Shown: positions 44,833 through 54,271, numbered from the stretch's first letter. The stretch: DNA of 64,000 nucleotides from DAOVRD01 sp964521715 (GCA_964521715.1 CAZFSS010000008.1:62001-126000); one strand, 5' to 3'. Notes: generated from the sequence alone by a model not told the origin. Made by a program: numbers and translations.

Positions 44833-45054
44833 TCACCGTTCGAAGAGCCGCCTGGGAAGCTGGCTCTGCCGGATGATGGAGGCAAGGGTGCCGGGGCGGA
44901 TCTCTTTGTGGTCCGGCACGACGACGGTCACCGTGGAATCCCCCGTGCGGCGCTGCATGACGATGTGGCTTCCGCGCCTGCGCACTTCGGCGAACCCGTT
45001 GTCCGCAAGGATAGCGACCACTTCCTTCCCGGACAGAATCCCCGGATTAGCCAA
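44833..45054 (-). CDS. hicA: HicA-family mRNA interferase toxin
   Basis: 73 residues if begun at TTG 45054, which overlaps the hicB stop and has GAGGT about five bases upstream; TTG at 45066 would add four residues. Typical HicA double-stranded-RNA-binding-like fold: LSGKEVVAILADNGFAEVRRRGSHIVM with the catalytic His, then VPDHKEIRPGTLASIIRQSQL. It cleaves mRNA and is neutralised by HicB. The antitoxin gene lies first and overlaps it, ensuring coupled translation. An intact catalytic His and Lys/Arg context suggest the toxin is functional. Confidence 0.9.
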   Translation of the reverse strand: MANPGILSGKEVVAILADNGFAEVRRRGSHIVMQRRTGDSTVTVVVPDHKEIRPGTLASIIRQSQLPRRLFER

Positions 45055-45271
45055 GATCGACCTCAAGCGGGCTCAGATAGGTCTCCGTATGCAGGCGCTG
45101 CTCAACCTCCGTCTGGCTTGCCGTTTCCAGGAACAGCTCGACGGCCTCTTGCAGATTCGCCCTCGCCTCCTCGACCGTTCCCCCCTGGCTGGCTACGTCG
45201 AGCTCCGGACAGAGTGCGACCCACCCGTCGCCCTCACGCTGAACGAGAGCCGTCAGCATACGCACCGGCAT
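45047..45271 (-). CDS. hicB: HicB-family antitoxin (short, no DNA-binding domain)
   Basis: 74 residues from ATG at 45271, GGAGG nine bases upstream. HicB core: LTALVQREGDGWVALCPELDVASQGGTVEEARANLQEAVELFLE. This partial RNase H-like fold binds HicA. The C-terminal ribbon-helix-helix or HTH domain used for autorepression in longer HicBs is missing, so regulation is probably by other means. It is the first gene of hicBA, with a TATAAT -10 about 29 bases upstream. Confidence 0.9.
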   Translation of the reverse strand: MPVRMLTALVQREGDGWVALCPELDVASQGGTVEEARANLQEAVELFLETASQTEVEQRLHTETYLSPLEVDLG

Positions 45272-45299
45272 TTCGGTTTTCCTCCACTCGAGTACATCT

Positions 45300-45305
45300 A
45301 TTATA
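45300..45305 (-). promoter_or_regulatory. -10 element of the hicBA promoter
   Basis: A perfect TATAAT on the minus strand 29 bases upstream of the hicB ATG. No good -35 is found at the right distance, so an activator or a poor -35 is possible. Confidence 0.45.
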
Positions 45306-45384
45306 GCGGATCCCCCATCGCCGCGCAGATGAAGGGGCACGAGGATTCGGCGCCGGCCGATATACGCACGTACCCGGACAGGCC

Positions 45385-45413
45385 TTGACGCGGCATGCCT
45401 CCCTCTGTAGCAT
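45385..45413 (+). promoter_or_regulatory. Probable sigma-70 promoter for the membrane ferritin gene
   Basis: TTGACG (45385-45390), a 17-base spacer and TAGCAT (45408-45413), 52 bases before the ATG at 45466. It lies outside the translated region, supporting that start. Confidence 0.5.
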
Positions 45414-45465
45414 CCGGGCGAGGTACCGCGAGCGGCCGCCACCCCTACTTGAGGGCCGATGGGCC

Positions 45466-46329
45466 ATGGAAGACGCAACCCGCCGTGCGCTTCTTCAGGC
45501 GCAGAGGAACGAGCTGACCGAGCACCACATCTACGGCCGCCTGGCCCGCGCGGTCAAAGATCCTCACAACAGCCAGGTGCTCCGGCAGATAAGCGAGGAC
45601 GAGCTGCGCCATTATCATCATTGGAAGCAGTTCACCGGACACGACGTGCACCCGCACGGGCTCAAGGTCCTCTGGTTCTACGTGATGGCGCGGCTGCTCG
45701 GCTTCACGTTCGTCGTCAAGCTGATGGAGGCGGGGGAGGATCGCGCCCAGGACGGCTACGCCGCCCTGAAGGCCGTCCCCGAATCGGACAGGATCGCGCG
45801 AGAGGAGCGGGAACACGAAGCCGAACTGATCGAGATGCTCGACGAGGAGCGCCTGAAGTACACCGGCGCCATCGTGCGCGGCCTGAACGACGCCCTGGTC
45901 GAGCTGACGGGCGCGCTGGCGGGGTTCACGTTCGCGTTCGGCCAGCCGCGCGTCGTGGCGGTGGCCGGACTGATTACAGGGGTCTCGGCTTCCCTTTCGA
46001 TGGCCGGGTCGGAGTACCTGGGCAGGAGGTCGGAGGGCGGCGAGCTGAGCCCCGGCAAGGCCGCGTTCTACACGGGGCTGGCCTACACGTTCACGGTGGC
46101 GGTGCTCATCGCCCCGTACCTGGTCTTCGGCGACCTCTACGTCTGCCTGGGCACGATGCTGGCTGGGGCGCTGCTGATCATCGCCTTCTTCAACTTCTAC
46201 CTCGCCGTGGCGAAGGGGCTGAACTTCGGGAAGCGCTTTGCGGAAATGGCGGCCATCAGCCTCGGCATAGCAGCCCTGACCTTCTGCATCGGCATCCTGA
46301 TCCGCCGCCTTCTGCCGGTCAAAGTGTGA
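45466..46329 (+). CDS. Membrane-bound ferritin: rubrerythrin-like domain fused to VIT1/CCC1 transporter (MbfA-type)
   Basis: 287 residues from ATG at 45466. Residues 1-140 are a ferritin-like di-iron domain with metal-binding Glu/His motifs: ELTEHHIYGRLA, EDELRHYHHW and REEREHEAELIEMLDEE. Residues 145-287 are the VIT1/CCC1 membrane part with about five segments (GLNDALVELTGALAGFTFAF, GVSASLSMAGSEYLGRRSEG). MbfA-type proteins bind iron with the ferritin domain and export it (or Mn2+) through the VIT part, giving iron and peroxide tolerance. Its divergence from the mntP/hicBA cluster makes a metal-stress locus likely. A promoter stands directly upstream. Confidence 0.9.
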   Translation: MEDATRRALLQAQRNELTEHHIYGRLARAVKDPHNSQVLRQISEDELRHYHHWKQFTGHDVHPHGLKVLWFYVMARLLGFTFVVKLMEAGEDRAQDGYAALKAVPESDRIAREEREHEAELIEMLDEERLKYTGAIVRGLNDALVELTGALAGFTFAFGQPRVVAVAGLITGVSASLSMAGSEYLGRRSEGGELSPGKAAFYTGLAYTFTVAVLIAPYLVFGDLYVCLGTMLAGALLIIAFFNFYLAVAKGLNFGKRFAEMAAISLGIAALTFCIGILIRRLLPVKV

Positions 46330-46468
46330 GGCGCGGCGGAGCTGGTGGTGGCTTTGTTGACCCGGTCGGTGGGACAGGCGTTCCTCACAGCTCCAGGACG
46401 CGCTTCGCGCGGGCCGGGTCCACCCAGTACTGGCTGCCCCGTTCCCCCGTCCGGTCGGCTTCGCAGCA

Positions 46469-47863
46469 TCAGTCCTCGAGCGCCAGCGCCAAAGGCGCCT
46501 CGAGCGTCTCGGCGATCCAGCCCAGGAAGCGCGCCCCCTCCGCGCCGTCTATCACGCGGTGATCGTAGGAGAGCGAAAGGGGCAGCCAGAGCCGCGCTGG
46601 CGGATCGTCGTGGCCGTGCTCCTCGTAGGCCCTGCCGATGCCCAGGATCGCCACCTGCGGGAAGTTGACGATCGGCGTGAAGTAGGTCCCGCCGATGCCG
46701 CCCACGTTGGTGATTGTGAACGTGCCGCCCTTAAGTTCCTGCGGCGCGATCTTCCCGTCCCTGGCCTTCCGGGCCAGCTCGGAGAGCTCCCGGGCGATCT
46801 GCATGAGGCCCTTGCGGTCGGCGTCTCTGATGACGGGCACCAGCAGCCCCTGGTCCGTGGCCACGGCCACGCCGACGTGCCGGTAGTCCTTGTAGATGAT
46901 CTCGCCCGCGTCTGCGTCCAGGGAAGCGTTGAACTTCGGGAAGGCCTGGAGGGCCGCAGCGGCAACCTTGACCGCGATGACCGTGACGGTGAGCTTGGCC
47001 CCCGCTTCCTCCACCTTCGGAGCCAACTGCCTGCGCATCTTCTCCAGGGCCGTCACGTCCGCCCGGTCGTGCTGGGTCACGTGGGGGATCTGGGACCAGC
47101 ACAGGGCCATATGCTCGGCGATGCGTCTGCGGATGGCGCTCATGGGTTCGCGCCGCACGGGCCCCCACTTCCCGAAATCCGGAAGCGAGGCCGCAGGCGC
47201 CGCACGCAGCCGCCGGGCTTGCGCCATCTCCTCTTGCCGGCTCAGGTACCGCTCCACGTCCTCCCGCGAGACCCGGCCGCCTGGACCCGGCGGAACGCGC
47301 GAGACGTCTACCCCCGCCTCGCGGGCGAACCGACGAACCGACGGCGCGGCGCGCACGTTCACGGCCGGCATCTCCTCGGCCTCGAGGCCGGCGCCTCTGC
47401 GTGCTGCCTCCCGGGCGGGCGGAGCCACCACCTCCTCTTCTGCCCGGGCGGCCGCCTCCACCTGCTCCGGCCGGGCCTCCTGCGGGGCGACTCCTTTGGC
47501 GACCGCTCTCCCTTCCTGCGCTTCCTGCCGTTCTTGCTCCGGCGCAGGGGCTTGCGCCTCTTCGGCGGCCGCTGCTTTCTCCTTTGCGCCTCCCTGCCCC
47601 CGGGCCGCCTCCGCGGGCTCCTCGCCGCCCTCCTCCACGATCAGGATCACGTCGCCGGACCGGATCTCGTCACCCTCTTTGACCCGGATCTCCTTCACCA
47701 TGCCGGCCACGCCGCAGGGCACCTCGACGGTGGCCTTGTCCGTCTCCAGCTCGATCACCGATTGCTCAGCCTCTATGGTGTCGCCGGCCTGGACGAGCAC
47801 GCGCGTGACCTGTCCCGACTCTACATCTTCTCCGAGTTCGGGAAGCCTGAATTCGGTTGGCAT
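46469..47863 (-). CDS. aceF: Dihydrolipoyllysine acetyltransferase, E2 of pyruvate dehydrogenase
   Basis: 464 residues. One lipoyl domain (1-78, lipoylated Lys43 in ETDKATVEVP), a long Ala/Glu/Pro linker (85-165), a peripheral-subunit-binding domain (PSVRRFAREAGVDVSRVPPG, about 173-205) and the catalytic acetyltransferase domain ending in SYDHRVIDGAEGARFL with the active His. It receives the acetyl group from AceE and makes acetyl-CoA. The stop of aceE's partner gene order is E1 then E2, with 18 bases between them; no lpd (E3) is in the window. E. coli AceF has three lipoyl domains; one is common elsewhere. Confidence 0.95.
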   Translation of the reverse strand: MPTEFRLPELGEDVESGQVTRVLVQAGDTIEAEQSVIELETDKATVEVPCGVAGMVKEIRVKEGDEIRSGDVILIVEEGGEEPAEAARGQGGAKEKAAAAEEAQAPAPEQERQEAQEGRAVAKGVAPQEARPEQVEAAARAEEEVVAPPAREAARRGAGLEAEEMPAVNVRAAPSVRRFAREAGVDVSRVPPGPGGRVSREDVERYLSRQEEMAQARRLRAAPAASLPDFGKWGPVRREPMSAIRRRIAEHMALCWSQIPHVTQHDRADVTALEKMRRQLAPKVEEAGAKLTVTVIAVKVAAAALQAFPKFNASLDADAGEIIYKDYRHVGVAVATDQGLLVPVIRDADRKGLMQIARELSELARKARDGKIAPQELKGGTFTITNVGGIGGTYFTPIVNFPQVAILGIGRAYEEHGHDDPPARLWLPLSLSYDHRVIDGAEGARFLGWIAETLEAPLALALED

Positions 47864-47881
47864 GGCGGCGGGGCTCTCCTT

Positions 47882-50551
47882 TCACAGGTCGGAAGGCATG
47901 GCTTTGTCGGGGTCGATGTACATCTGCTCGATGGCGCGGGCGACGACGTCAGCGGACAGGCGCCCTTCCTCCCGCAACGCGGCCAGGGCCGCAAGGGCGA
48001 TGTGCCGGGCGTCCACCTCGAAGAAGTCCCGCAGGGAGTCTCGCCCGTCGCTCCGCCCGTAGCCGTCCGTGCCCAGCGTGATGAACCGGCCGGGAACCCA
48101 TCGGGCGACCGTGTCCGGGACGGCCTTCACGTAGTCCGTCGCCGCCACAGCCGGCACGGCGGCGTCGCCGAGGCATTGCGTGACGTAAGGAACCCGGGGC
48201 TCCTCGGCGGGATGGCGCATGTTCCACCGCTCCGCCTCGTGCCCGTCCCGGTAGAGGGCCTTGCAGCTGGTGACGGACCAGACGTCGGCGGCCACGTCGA
48301 AGCCGTCGGCCAGTATCCTCTGCGCCTTGACGGCTTCGTTCAATATGGCCCCGCTGCCCAGCAGGTGGACCTGCGCGTCCCCGCCTTCGGCCGGGCGGAA
48401 GCGGTACATGCCCTTCAGTATCCCTTCGCGCGCCCCGTCCGGCATGGCGGGCTGCGGATACTTCTCATTCATCATGGTCAGGTAGTAGAAGACGTCCTCG
48501 CCTTCCTGGTACATGCGGCGGATCCCGTCCTGCACGATCACGGCAATCTCGTAGGCGTAGGCGGGATCGTACGCGAGGAGGTTGGGCACCGTGAAGGCCG
48601 TCAGGTGGCTGTTGCCGTCCTGGTGCTGGAGCCCCTCGCCGGCGAGCGTGGTCCGGCCGGCCGTGCCGCCGACGAGGAACCCCTTCGCGCGCGAGTCGCC
48701 CGCCGCCCAGACCAGGTCCCCGATCCGCTGCAAGCCGAACATCGAGTAGAAGAAGAAGAACGGAATCGCGTTGATGCCGTGGTTCGAGTAAGCCGTCCCC
48801 GCGGCAATGAAGGACGACATCGAGCCGGCCTCGGTGATGCCCTCCTCCAGGATCTGGCCGTCCTTCGCCTCCTTGTAGTAGAGCAGGTTCTCCTTGTCCA
48901 CGGGCTCATAGAGCTGACCCACGCGGGAGTAGATGCCGAACCGGCGGAACAGGGCGTCCATGCCGAACGTCCTGGCCTCGTCCGGCACGATGGGTACGAT
49001 CAGCTTGCCGATCTCTTCGTGCTGCATCAGCAGGGCCAGCAGGTGCACGAAGGACATGGTCGTGGCCACAGGTCGGTCGCCCGTGCCCTCGAAGAACTCG
49101 CGGAAGACCTCGTCGGAGGGCGCCTTCAGCTTCTCCTTCATGGGAGCCCGCGCCGGCAGGTAGCCGCCGAGCTCCTTGCGCCGCTCGTGCAGGTACTTCA
49201 GCTCCGGGCTGTCGTCCGGCGGACGGAAGAGCGGGGCGCCGGCCACTTCCTCGTCGCTCAGGGGGATGCTGAACCGGGAGCGGAACGCGCGCAACTCCTG
49301 TTCGTTCAGCTTCTTCTGCTGGTGCGTGACGTTCTGCCCCTCGCCGCCGGCGCCGAGGCCGTAGCCCTTGATCGTCTGGGCCAGGACGACCGTGGGAGAG
49401 CCAGTGTGCTCGACGGCGGCCCTGTAGGCGGCGTAGACCTTCTCGGGATCGTGCCCGCCGCGCCGCATCTTCTCCAGTTGTCCGTCGGTCAGGTCCTCGG
49501 CCATCGCCAAGAGCTGGGGGTCCGTGCCGAAGAAGTCCTGCCGGATGTAATGGCCGTCCGCGACCGCGTACCTCTGGTACTGGCCGTCGAGGACCTCGTC
49601 CATCCGGCGGACGAGCAGCCCTTCGGCGTCCTGTTCGATGAGGGGATCCCAGTCGTCGCCCCAGATGACCTTGATGACGTTCCAGCCGGCGCCCCTGAAG
49701 ACGGTCTCGAGCTCCTGGATGATCTTGCTGTTCCCGCGGACAGGGCCGTCGAGCCGCTGGAGGTTGCAGTTGACGACGAAGATGAGGTTGTCGAGTCGTT
49801 CGCGCGCGGCCAGCGATATGGCCCCCAGCGTCTCCGGCTCGTCCGTTTCGCCGTCCCCGACGAAGGCCCAGACCTTCTGGTCCGACGGCTTCTTCAGGCC
49901 CCGGTCCTCCAGGTATCGGATGAAGCGGGCATGGTAGATGGCCTGGATCGGGCCGAGCCCCATGGACACCGTGGGGAAGCTCCAGAAGCCGGGCATGAGC
50001 CACGGATGCGGGTAGGAAGACAGGCCCGGTTCGCTGTGCAGCTCGTGGCGGAAGTTCTCGACCTGCTCCAGCGAGAGCCGCCCTTCCAGGAAGGCCCGGG
50101 CATAGTTGCCCGGCGAGGCATGCCCCTGGAAGTAGATGAGGTCCCCGGGATGGTCGTCGGTCCGCGCCCGGAAGAAGTGATTGAACCCCACCTCGTAGAG
50201 CGTGGCCGCGGAAGCATAGGTCGAGATGTGCCCTCCGATCCCCTCCTCCTCCCGGTTGGCGCGCACGACCATGGCCATGGCGTTCCAGCGCACCATGTTC
50301 TTGATGCGCCGCTCGACCTCGCGGTTGCCCGGATACGGGGGCTGCTCGCTCAGGGGGATGGTGTTGACGTAGGGCGTGTTGGTGCTGGGCGGCACGCGCA
50401 CGCCCCGCGCGTAGGCATGGTCGCGAAGCTCCTGGAGCAGTTCACGGGCCCTGCCGGGCCCGGAGTCTCTGAGCACCTCATCGAGCGAGTCGAGCCATTC
50501 CCGCGTTTCCAGGGCCTTCTCGTCGGCCTTGTCTCCTCCAGCGTCGGTCAT
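47882..50551 (-). CDS. aceE: Pyruvate dehydrogenase E1 component, homodimeric type
   Basis: 889 residues from ATG at 50551 (AGAGGG ten bases upstream), as long as E. coli AceE; a further 96 codons of open frame upstream run into the divergent promoter and are rejected. Thiamine-diphosphate motif GDGETDEPETLGAIS ending NCNLQRLDGPV, substrate loop GIGGHISTYASAATLYEVG, and the glutamate partner region in the central domain. It decarboxylates pyruvate and passes acetyl to the lipoyl arm of AceF, which is encoded next. A homodimeric E1 together with E2 indicates aerobic or facultative acetyl-CoA production. Confidence 0.96.
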   Translation of the reverse strand: MTDAGGDKADEKALETREWLDSLDEVLRDSGPGRARELLQELRDHAYARGVRVPPSTNTPYVNTIPLSEQPPYPGNREVERRIKNMVRWNAMAMVVRANREEEGIGGHISTYASAATLYEVGFNHFFRARTDDHPGDLIYFQGHASPGNYARAFLEGRLSLEQVENFRHELHSEPGLSSYPHPWLMPGFWSFPTVSMGLGPIQAIYHARFIRYLEDRGLKKPSDQKVWAFVGDGETDEPETLGAISLAARERLDNLIFVVNCNLQRLDGPVRGNSKIIQELETVFRGAGWNVIKVIWGDDWDPLIEQDAEGLLVRRMDEVLDGQYQRYAVADGHYIRQDFFGTDPQLLAMAEDLTDGQLEKMRRGGHDPEKVYAAYRAAVEHTGSPTVVLAQTIKGYGLGAGGEGQNVTHQQKKLNEQELRAFRSRFSIPLSDEEVAGAPLFRPPDDSPELKYLHERRKELGGYLPARAPMKEKLKAPSDEVFREFFEGTGDRPVATTMSFVHLLALLMQHEEIGKLIVPIVPDEARTFGMDALFRRFGIYSRVGQLYEPVDKENLLYYKEAKDGQILEEGITEAGSMSSFIAAGTAYSNHGINAIPFFFFYSMFGLQRIGDLVWAAGDSRAKGFLVGGTAGRTTLAGEGLQHQDGNSHLTAFTVPNLLAYDPAYAYEIAVIVQDGIRRMYQEGEDVFYYLTMMNEKYPQPAMPDGAREGILKGMYRFRPAEGGDAQVHLLGSGAILNEAVKAQRILADGFDVAADVWSVTSCKALYRDGHEAERWNMRHPAEEPRVPYVTQCLGDAAVPAVAATDYVKAVPDTVARWVPGRFITLGTDGYGRSDGRDSLRDFFEVDARHIALAALAALREEGRLSADVVARAIEQMYIDPDKAMPSDL

Positions 50552-50693
50552 TGGCGCAGTCCCTCTGGGCTTCGTCCTGGTCCGACCGTCAAGGCGCCTT
50601 GGCTGTCCTCTGCGCCCGGCCCCCACAGCCAATCTACCACGACGAAGCCCTGCGCGCCAGCGGGTGTGCATGAGGGCGCTCGGGGCGGGGTTC

Positions 50694-50722
50694 TTGACCA
50701 AGCCGCCCAACTCCGCCATAAT
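50694..50722 (+). promoter_or_regulatory. Probable sigma-70 promoter for ygiQ
   Basis: TTGACC (50694-50699), a 17-base spacer and CATAAT (50717-50722), 76 bases before the ygiQ ATG, in the divergent interval with aceE. Confidence 0.5.
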
Positions 50723-50798
50723 CAGGTTGCGCATCACCCGGTAACGATTCCGGGCAAGGGCGATTCCAAATGGATCACAAGACGGTTCGTATTGTCCG

Positions 50799-52547
50799 AT
50801 GACGCGTATTGCTCCCCCGCAGCCCGCCTTTCTCCCCATGTCCCGCTCCGAGATGGACGCGCTGGGCTGGGATGCGCTGGACGTCCTGCTGGTCTCCGGC
50901 GACGCCTACGTGGACCATCCGTCCTTCGGAACGCCGCTGATCGGACGTTGGCTGATCGCTCAGGGGTATCGCGTCGGCATCGTCGCGCAGCCGCGCTGGG
51001 ACCGCGCCGACGACGTCGTCCGCATGGGACGACCGCTTTTGTTCGCCGGAGCATCCGCCGGCGCGCTGGATTCCATGTTGGCCCATACCACCGCCTTTCG
51101 GAAGAAACGCCGCGATGACGCCTACACGCCCGGCGGGAAATCCGGCGCGCGGCCCAACCGCGCTTGCATGGTCTATACCGCGCTCCTGCGCAACGCGTTT
51201 CCCGGCCTGCCGGTCGTCTTGGGCGGCATCGAAGCGTCTCTTCGCCGCGCCGTTCATTACGACTTCTGGGACGATGATCTGCGCCGCCCCATCCTCCTGG
51301 ACGCCACAGCCGACCTCGTCGTCTATGGGATGGCAGAACGCGCAATCCTGGACGTCGCCCGCCGGATTGAGTCGTCCAACCAGGCGCCGGTGAGGAAATC
51401 CCGGCGCAAGCCCGGAGTCCTGGGCGGCATCCCCGGCACGGTGTTCGTCGGAACGGAAGCGGATGTCCCGGCCGGAAGCCCCTGCGCCGTCCTGCCGTCG
51501 TTCGAGGCAATCCAGGCGGAGCCGCGGCTCTTGATGCCCGCGACGCTTGCGCTGGAGCGGCAGGCGCATCGGGCAGACGTCTGGCTCATCCAGGCGGCGG
51601 GGAACCGGAGCGTCGTCATCGCGCCGCCGACGGAACCGCTGTCTTCGCGGGAACTCGACGCCCTGTACGCGCTCCCCTTTTCCCGCGCCGCGCATCCGTC
51701 TTACCGGCAACCAATTCCGGCGGAGGAGATGATCCAGTTCAGCATCACGTCGCACCGGGGTTGCGCGGGCGGCTGCTCGTTCTGCGCCCTGGCGCTCCAC
51801 CAGACCCGCCGGGTGAGGTCCCGGAGCGTTAAGTCCATTCTAGGTGAAGCGGCCGGACTGACGAAGCATCCGGAATGGAAAGGCTCGATCAGCGACGTGG
51901 GCGGCCCGACGGCGAACATGTGGGGCGCGCGCTGCGCGTCCGATCCCTGCCGGTGCGAGCGATCCAGTTGCCTGACTCCGGCGATCTGCCCGCATTTCCA
52001 ATGCGATCAGTCGGCCATCGCGGATCTGCTGCGCGAGGTCGCGCGGGTGTCCGGCGTCCAGCACGTCCGCGTGGCCAGCGGAATCCGCCACGACCTCGCC
52101 CGCCGCGATCCGAAGTACGTCCGCGCCCTGGTCCGAGAATTCACCGGAGGGCAGTTGAAACTCGCGCCGGAGCATTGCGCCGATTCGGTCCTGAAACTCA
52201 TGCGTAAGCCGGCGTTCCGGGCGTTCACGGAGTTCCTGTCCGTGTTCGAGACGGAATCGAGGGCGGCGGGGAAGTCGCAATACGTGATTCCGTACCTGAT
52301 CAGCGCGTTCCCCGGCTGCACGGACGAGGACATGAAGGCGCTGGCTCGCTGGCTGAAGTCGCGGGGCTGGACGCCGCAACAGGTCCAGTGTTTCATCCCC
52401 ACGCCGGGAACCGTCGCATCGGCGATGTTCTACGCCGGGATTGACCCGGACGGGAACCCGATCCCCGTGGCGCGTTCCGATGCCGAGCGGCTCCGGCAGC
52501 ATCGCATATTGGTTCGAGCGGAAGAACGACGAAAGAGACAGAGATAA
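50799..52547 (+). CDS. YgiQ-family radical SAM protein
   Basis: 582 residues. N-terminal region typical of the family (DVLLVSGDAYVDHPSFGTPLIGRWL, VVLGGIEASLRRAVHYDFW). The radical SAM cluster motif is C322-x3-C326-x2-C329 (RGCAGGCSFCAL), followed by SISDVGGPTANMWG and a second Cys cluster (CASDPCRCERSSCLTPAICPHF) that probably holds an auxiliary Fe-S centre. LKLAPEHCADSVLKLM and the C-terminal FIPTPGT region are also family-typical. The reaction catalysed by YgiQ proteins is unknown. Length is a little below that of E. coli YgiQ, mainly at the C-terminus. It stands alone, divergent from aceEF. Confidence 0.94.
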   Translation: MTRIAPPQPAFLPMSRSEMDALGWDALDVLLVSGDAYVDHPSFGTPLIGRWLIAQGYRVGIVAQPRWDRADDVVRMGRPLLFAGASAGALDSMLAHTTAFRKKRRDDAYTPGGKSGARPNRACMVYTALLRNAFPGLPVVLGGIEASLRRAVHYDFWDDDLRRPILLDATADLVVYGMAERAILDVARRIESSNQAPVRKSRRKPGVLGGIPGTVFVGTEADVPAGSPCAVLPSFEAIQAEPRLLMPATLALERQAHRADVWLIQAAGNRSVVIAPPTEPLSSRELDALYALPFSRAAHPSYRQPIPAEEMIQFSITSHRGCAGGCSFCALALHQTRRVRSRSVKSILGEAAGLTKHPEWKGSISDVGGPTANMWGARCASDPCRCERSSCLTPAICPHFQCDQSAIADLLREVARVSGVQHVRVASGIRHDLARRDPKYVRALVREFTGGQLKLAPEHCADSVLKLMRKPAFRAFTEFLSVFETESRAAGKSQYVIPYLISAFPGCTDEDMKALARWLKSRGWTPQQVQCFIPTPGTVASAMFYAGIDPDGNPIPVARSDAERLRQHRILVRAEERRKRQR

Positions 52548-52999
52548 TGAGGCTGTAGCAAGTTGGCCGGGACACAATCACGCTGGCTTATGTGAGCGGC
52601 GAGAGGCAGCCGGGGCAGCGGGGGCCAGGGTTGCGGTGAGGCGGAGCAGGCACGTGGCTTTGCGGGCTGGCCGGGGCGGCCGGCGCTCGTTTGAACCTTC
52701 CCAGGAACTCCTCGCGCCGGTCATGGCCCTGTATCTCAAGCCGCCAGAGCCGCACATCCTCACCGTGGACCGGCTCGTGTGCCTCTCGGCGTACCCTCGC
52801 CCCCCACGACCGGCGCAGGCTCACCGGGCTCACGAGGCTTACACCCCGCCTGATCCAGGCTTATGATCCGGCTCACAGGATGGCTCGCTCCCTAGGCTCC
52901 TTACCTCATGCCCGAGCGCGCAACGACAAAGCTCACCCCCCGCTATGAAGCGCAGCGGAAGAGCGGGCAGATGCAGCGCGATGTTGGGCAGCACAATGG
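52548..52999. other. Non-coding gap downstream of ygiQ
   Basis: About 450 bases without a supported gene. Open frames are short and Arg/Pro-rich. I see no terminator, insertion-sequence end or att-like repeat of the tRNA here. Confidence 0.4.
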
Positions 53000-54052
53000 C
53001 TAGTCCGTGGTCTTTGCGATCGGTGCTATGACAGTACCTGTTTCGACTTCGACAGGCCCTTCACGCCGACTTACCAAGGCCGCGCTACGCCCCTGCGTCT
53101 GCAGCAACTCCGGCTGCGCCAGAGCCTTCAGCGCTTCGATAACCTCAAGAACGGGAAACTCGCGACGATCCTCCAAGTACCGGGCGACCTGCCGCTCCGC
53201 TTGGCGCGGAAGACTGACTTCTTTCGGAACGTGAGCATCAGCGGCCATGAATTGCTGCACGACGCCCCATCCCTTGTAGAACACTTCCATGAACGCACCG
53301 TCATGGGGCAAAGGACAAATGACGAGGTTGCGCACATCATCGCGTCTGACAGTATCTTTGCTACCCTCGCGTGCCGGAACGATTCCTATACGCAGACCTC
53401 GTGCCCCTTCCAGATGCGCTGGATTGATCTTGACTGTCGTGGCTACCCAGCGGTCAACGTCAGTGTGGCCGACGAAGAGGTCTGCCTTCCATAGCCCGGA
53501 GATGCTCCAAGGCAGAGCGGCTCGAGCTTCCTTTCGTCGAAAAGCAGCAGCGATGCTGTCGATGTGTCGTTTGAGTTTCGCCGGTTGTCCTCGCACGCCT
53601 GCCAACAGCCGGGATTCATCCGTCAGTTTTTCCTTTGCAGTCTCGATGAGACTGAGAGAACCGCCCTTCTCAACACCGAAGAGTATCGAAGCGGGGACGG
53701 AACCGGGAACTCCGCAGTGCACCTTCATCGCGTCGTGGAGCCTTTCCAGCACACACGGCTCGCCGCGATTCAGGGCGTCATGAACGGCATACTCGAAGCA
53801 GATTCCACAGTCTCTGTCGCCTGGCCGGTACAGTCTAGGCAATATCTTTATCTTGACGTTCTCGTAGCCTCCGACTTCGGCGACGACATCGGCCTTGAGC
53901 GCGTACAGAACGCCTTCGAGAATCGGTCGGACGACAGCGGTCACCGCCGACACCTCATCGGCGACCGGATTCTGCTGATACTGTAAGCGTAACTGCAATA
54001 GTCCCCCCTGATCGTGCTGCGCAATTTGGCTATCTGTATCTGGGCATACCAT
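53000..54052 (-). CDS. Unknown accessory protein, possible nuclease-like core
   Basis: 350 residues from ATG at 54052 (GAGGAG ten bases upstream). I do not recognise the family. The N-terminal 110 residues are mixed alpha/beta (VTAVVRPILEGVLYALKADVV, GGYENVKIKILPRLYRPGDRD). A central segment, LLAGVRGQPAKLKRHIDSI, leads to LWKADLFVGHTDVDRWVATTVKINPAHL, where an Asp and a VK pair about 20 residues apart faintly recall PD-(D/E)xK nucleases; this is speculation. The DNA is less G+C-rich than its surroundings and the gene is isolated next to tRNA-Pro, as expected of an acquired gene. No integrase or partner methylase is visible. Confidence 0.6.
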   Translation of the reverse strand: MVCPDTDSQIAQHDQGGLLQLRLQYQQNPVADEVSAVTAVVRPILEGVLYALKADVVAEVGGYENVKIKILPRLYRPGDRDCGICFEYAVHDALNRGEPCVLERLHDAMKVHCGVPGSVPASILFGVEKGGSLSLIETAKEKLTDESRLLAGVRGQPAKLKRHIDSIAAAFRRKEARAALPWSISGLWKADLFVGHTDVDRWVATTVKINPAHLEGARGLRIGIVPAREGSKDTVRRDDVRNLVICPLPHDGAFMEVFYKGWGVVQQFMAADAHVPKEVSLPRQAERQVARYLEDRREFPVLEVIEALKALAQPELLQTQGRSAALVSRREGPVEVETGTVIAPIAKTTD

Positions 54053-54271
54053 ATGTATCTGCTCCTCATCCTCGGTTTGCGGCCCGGGTCGCCGGTTTGC
54101 TCGAAAGCCCGACCTTTGGCGTGTTGCTTAACACCCTCAGTCGGGACAGTTCGCTAATCCAGTCACCACTCCTTCAGTCTGAACCGTCCCTGCGAACATC
54201 ATACGTCCTAACTCATTGCTCCGCAACGAGAAAGCTGGTCAGCTTTCCATGGGGGCTTCATACTTGAAGAA

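Noticed and set aside
46559..51118. A 1519-codon open frame on the plus strand across aceEF
   Set aside because: It is antisense to two well-identified enzymes; high G+C and codon bias open the opposite frame. The product is rich in Arg, His, Leu and Val without any domain.
52548..54271. Integrated island with attachment sites using tRNA-Pro
   Set aside because: No integrase and no second copy of the tRNA 3' end could be found to the left; only the 5'-part duplication on the right is real.
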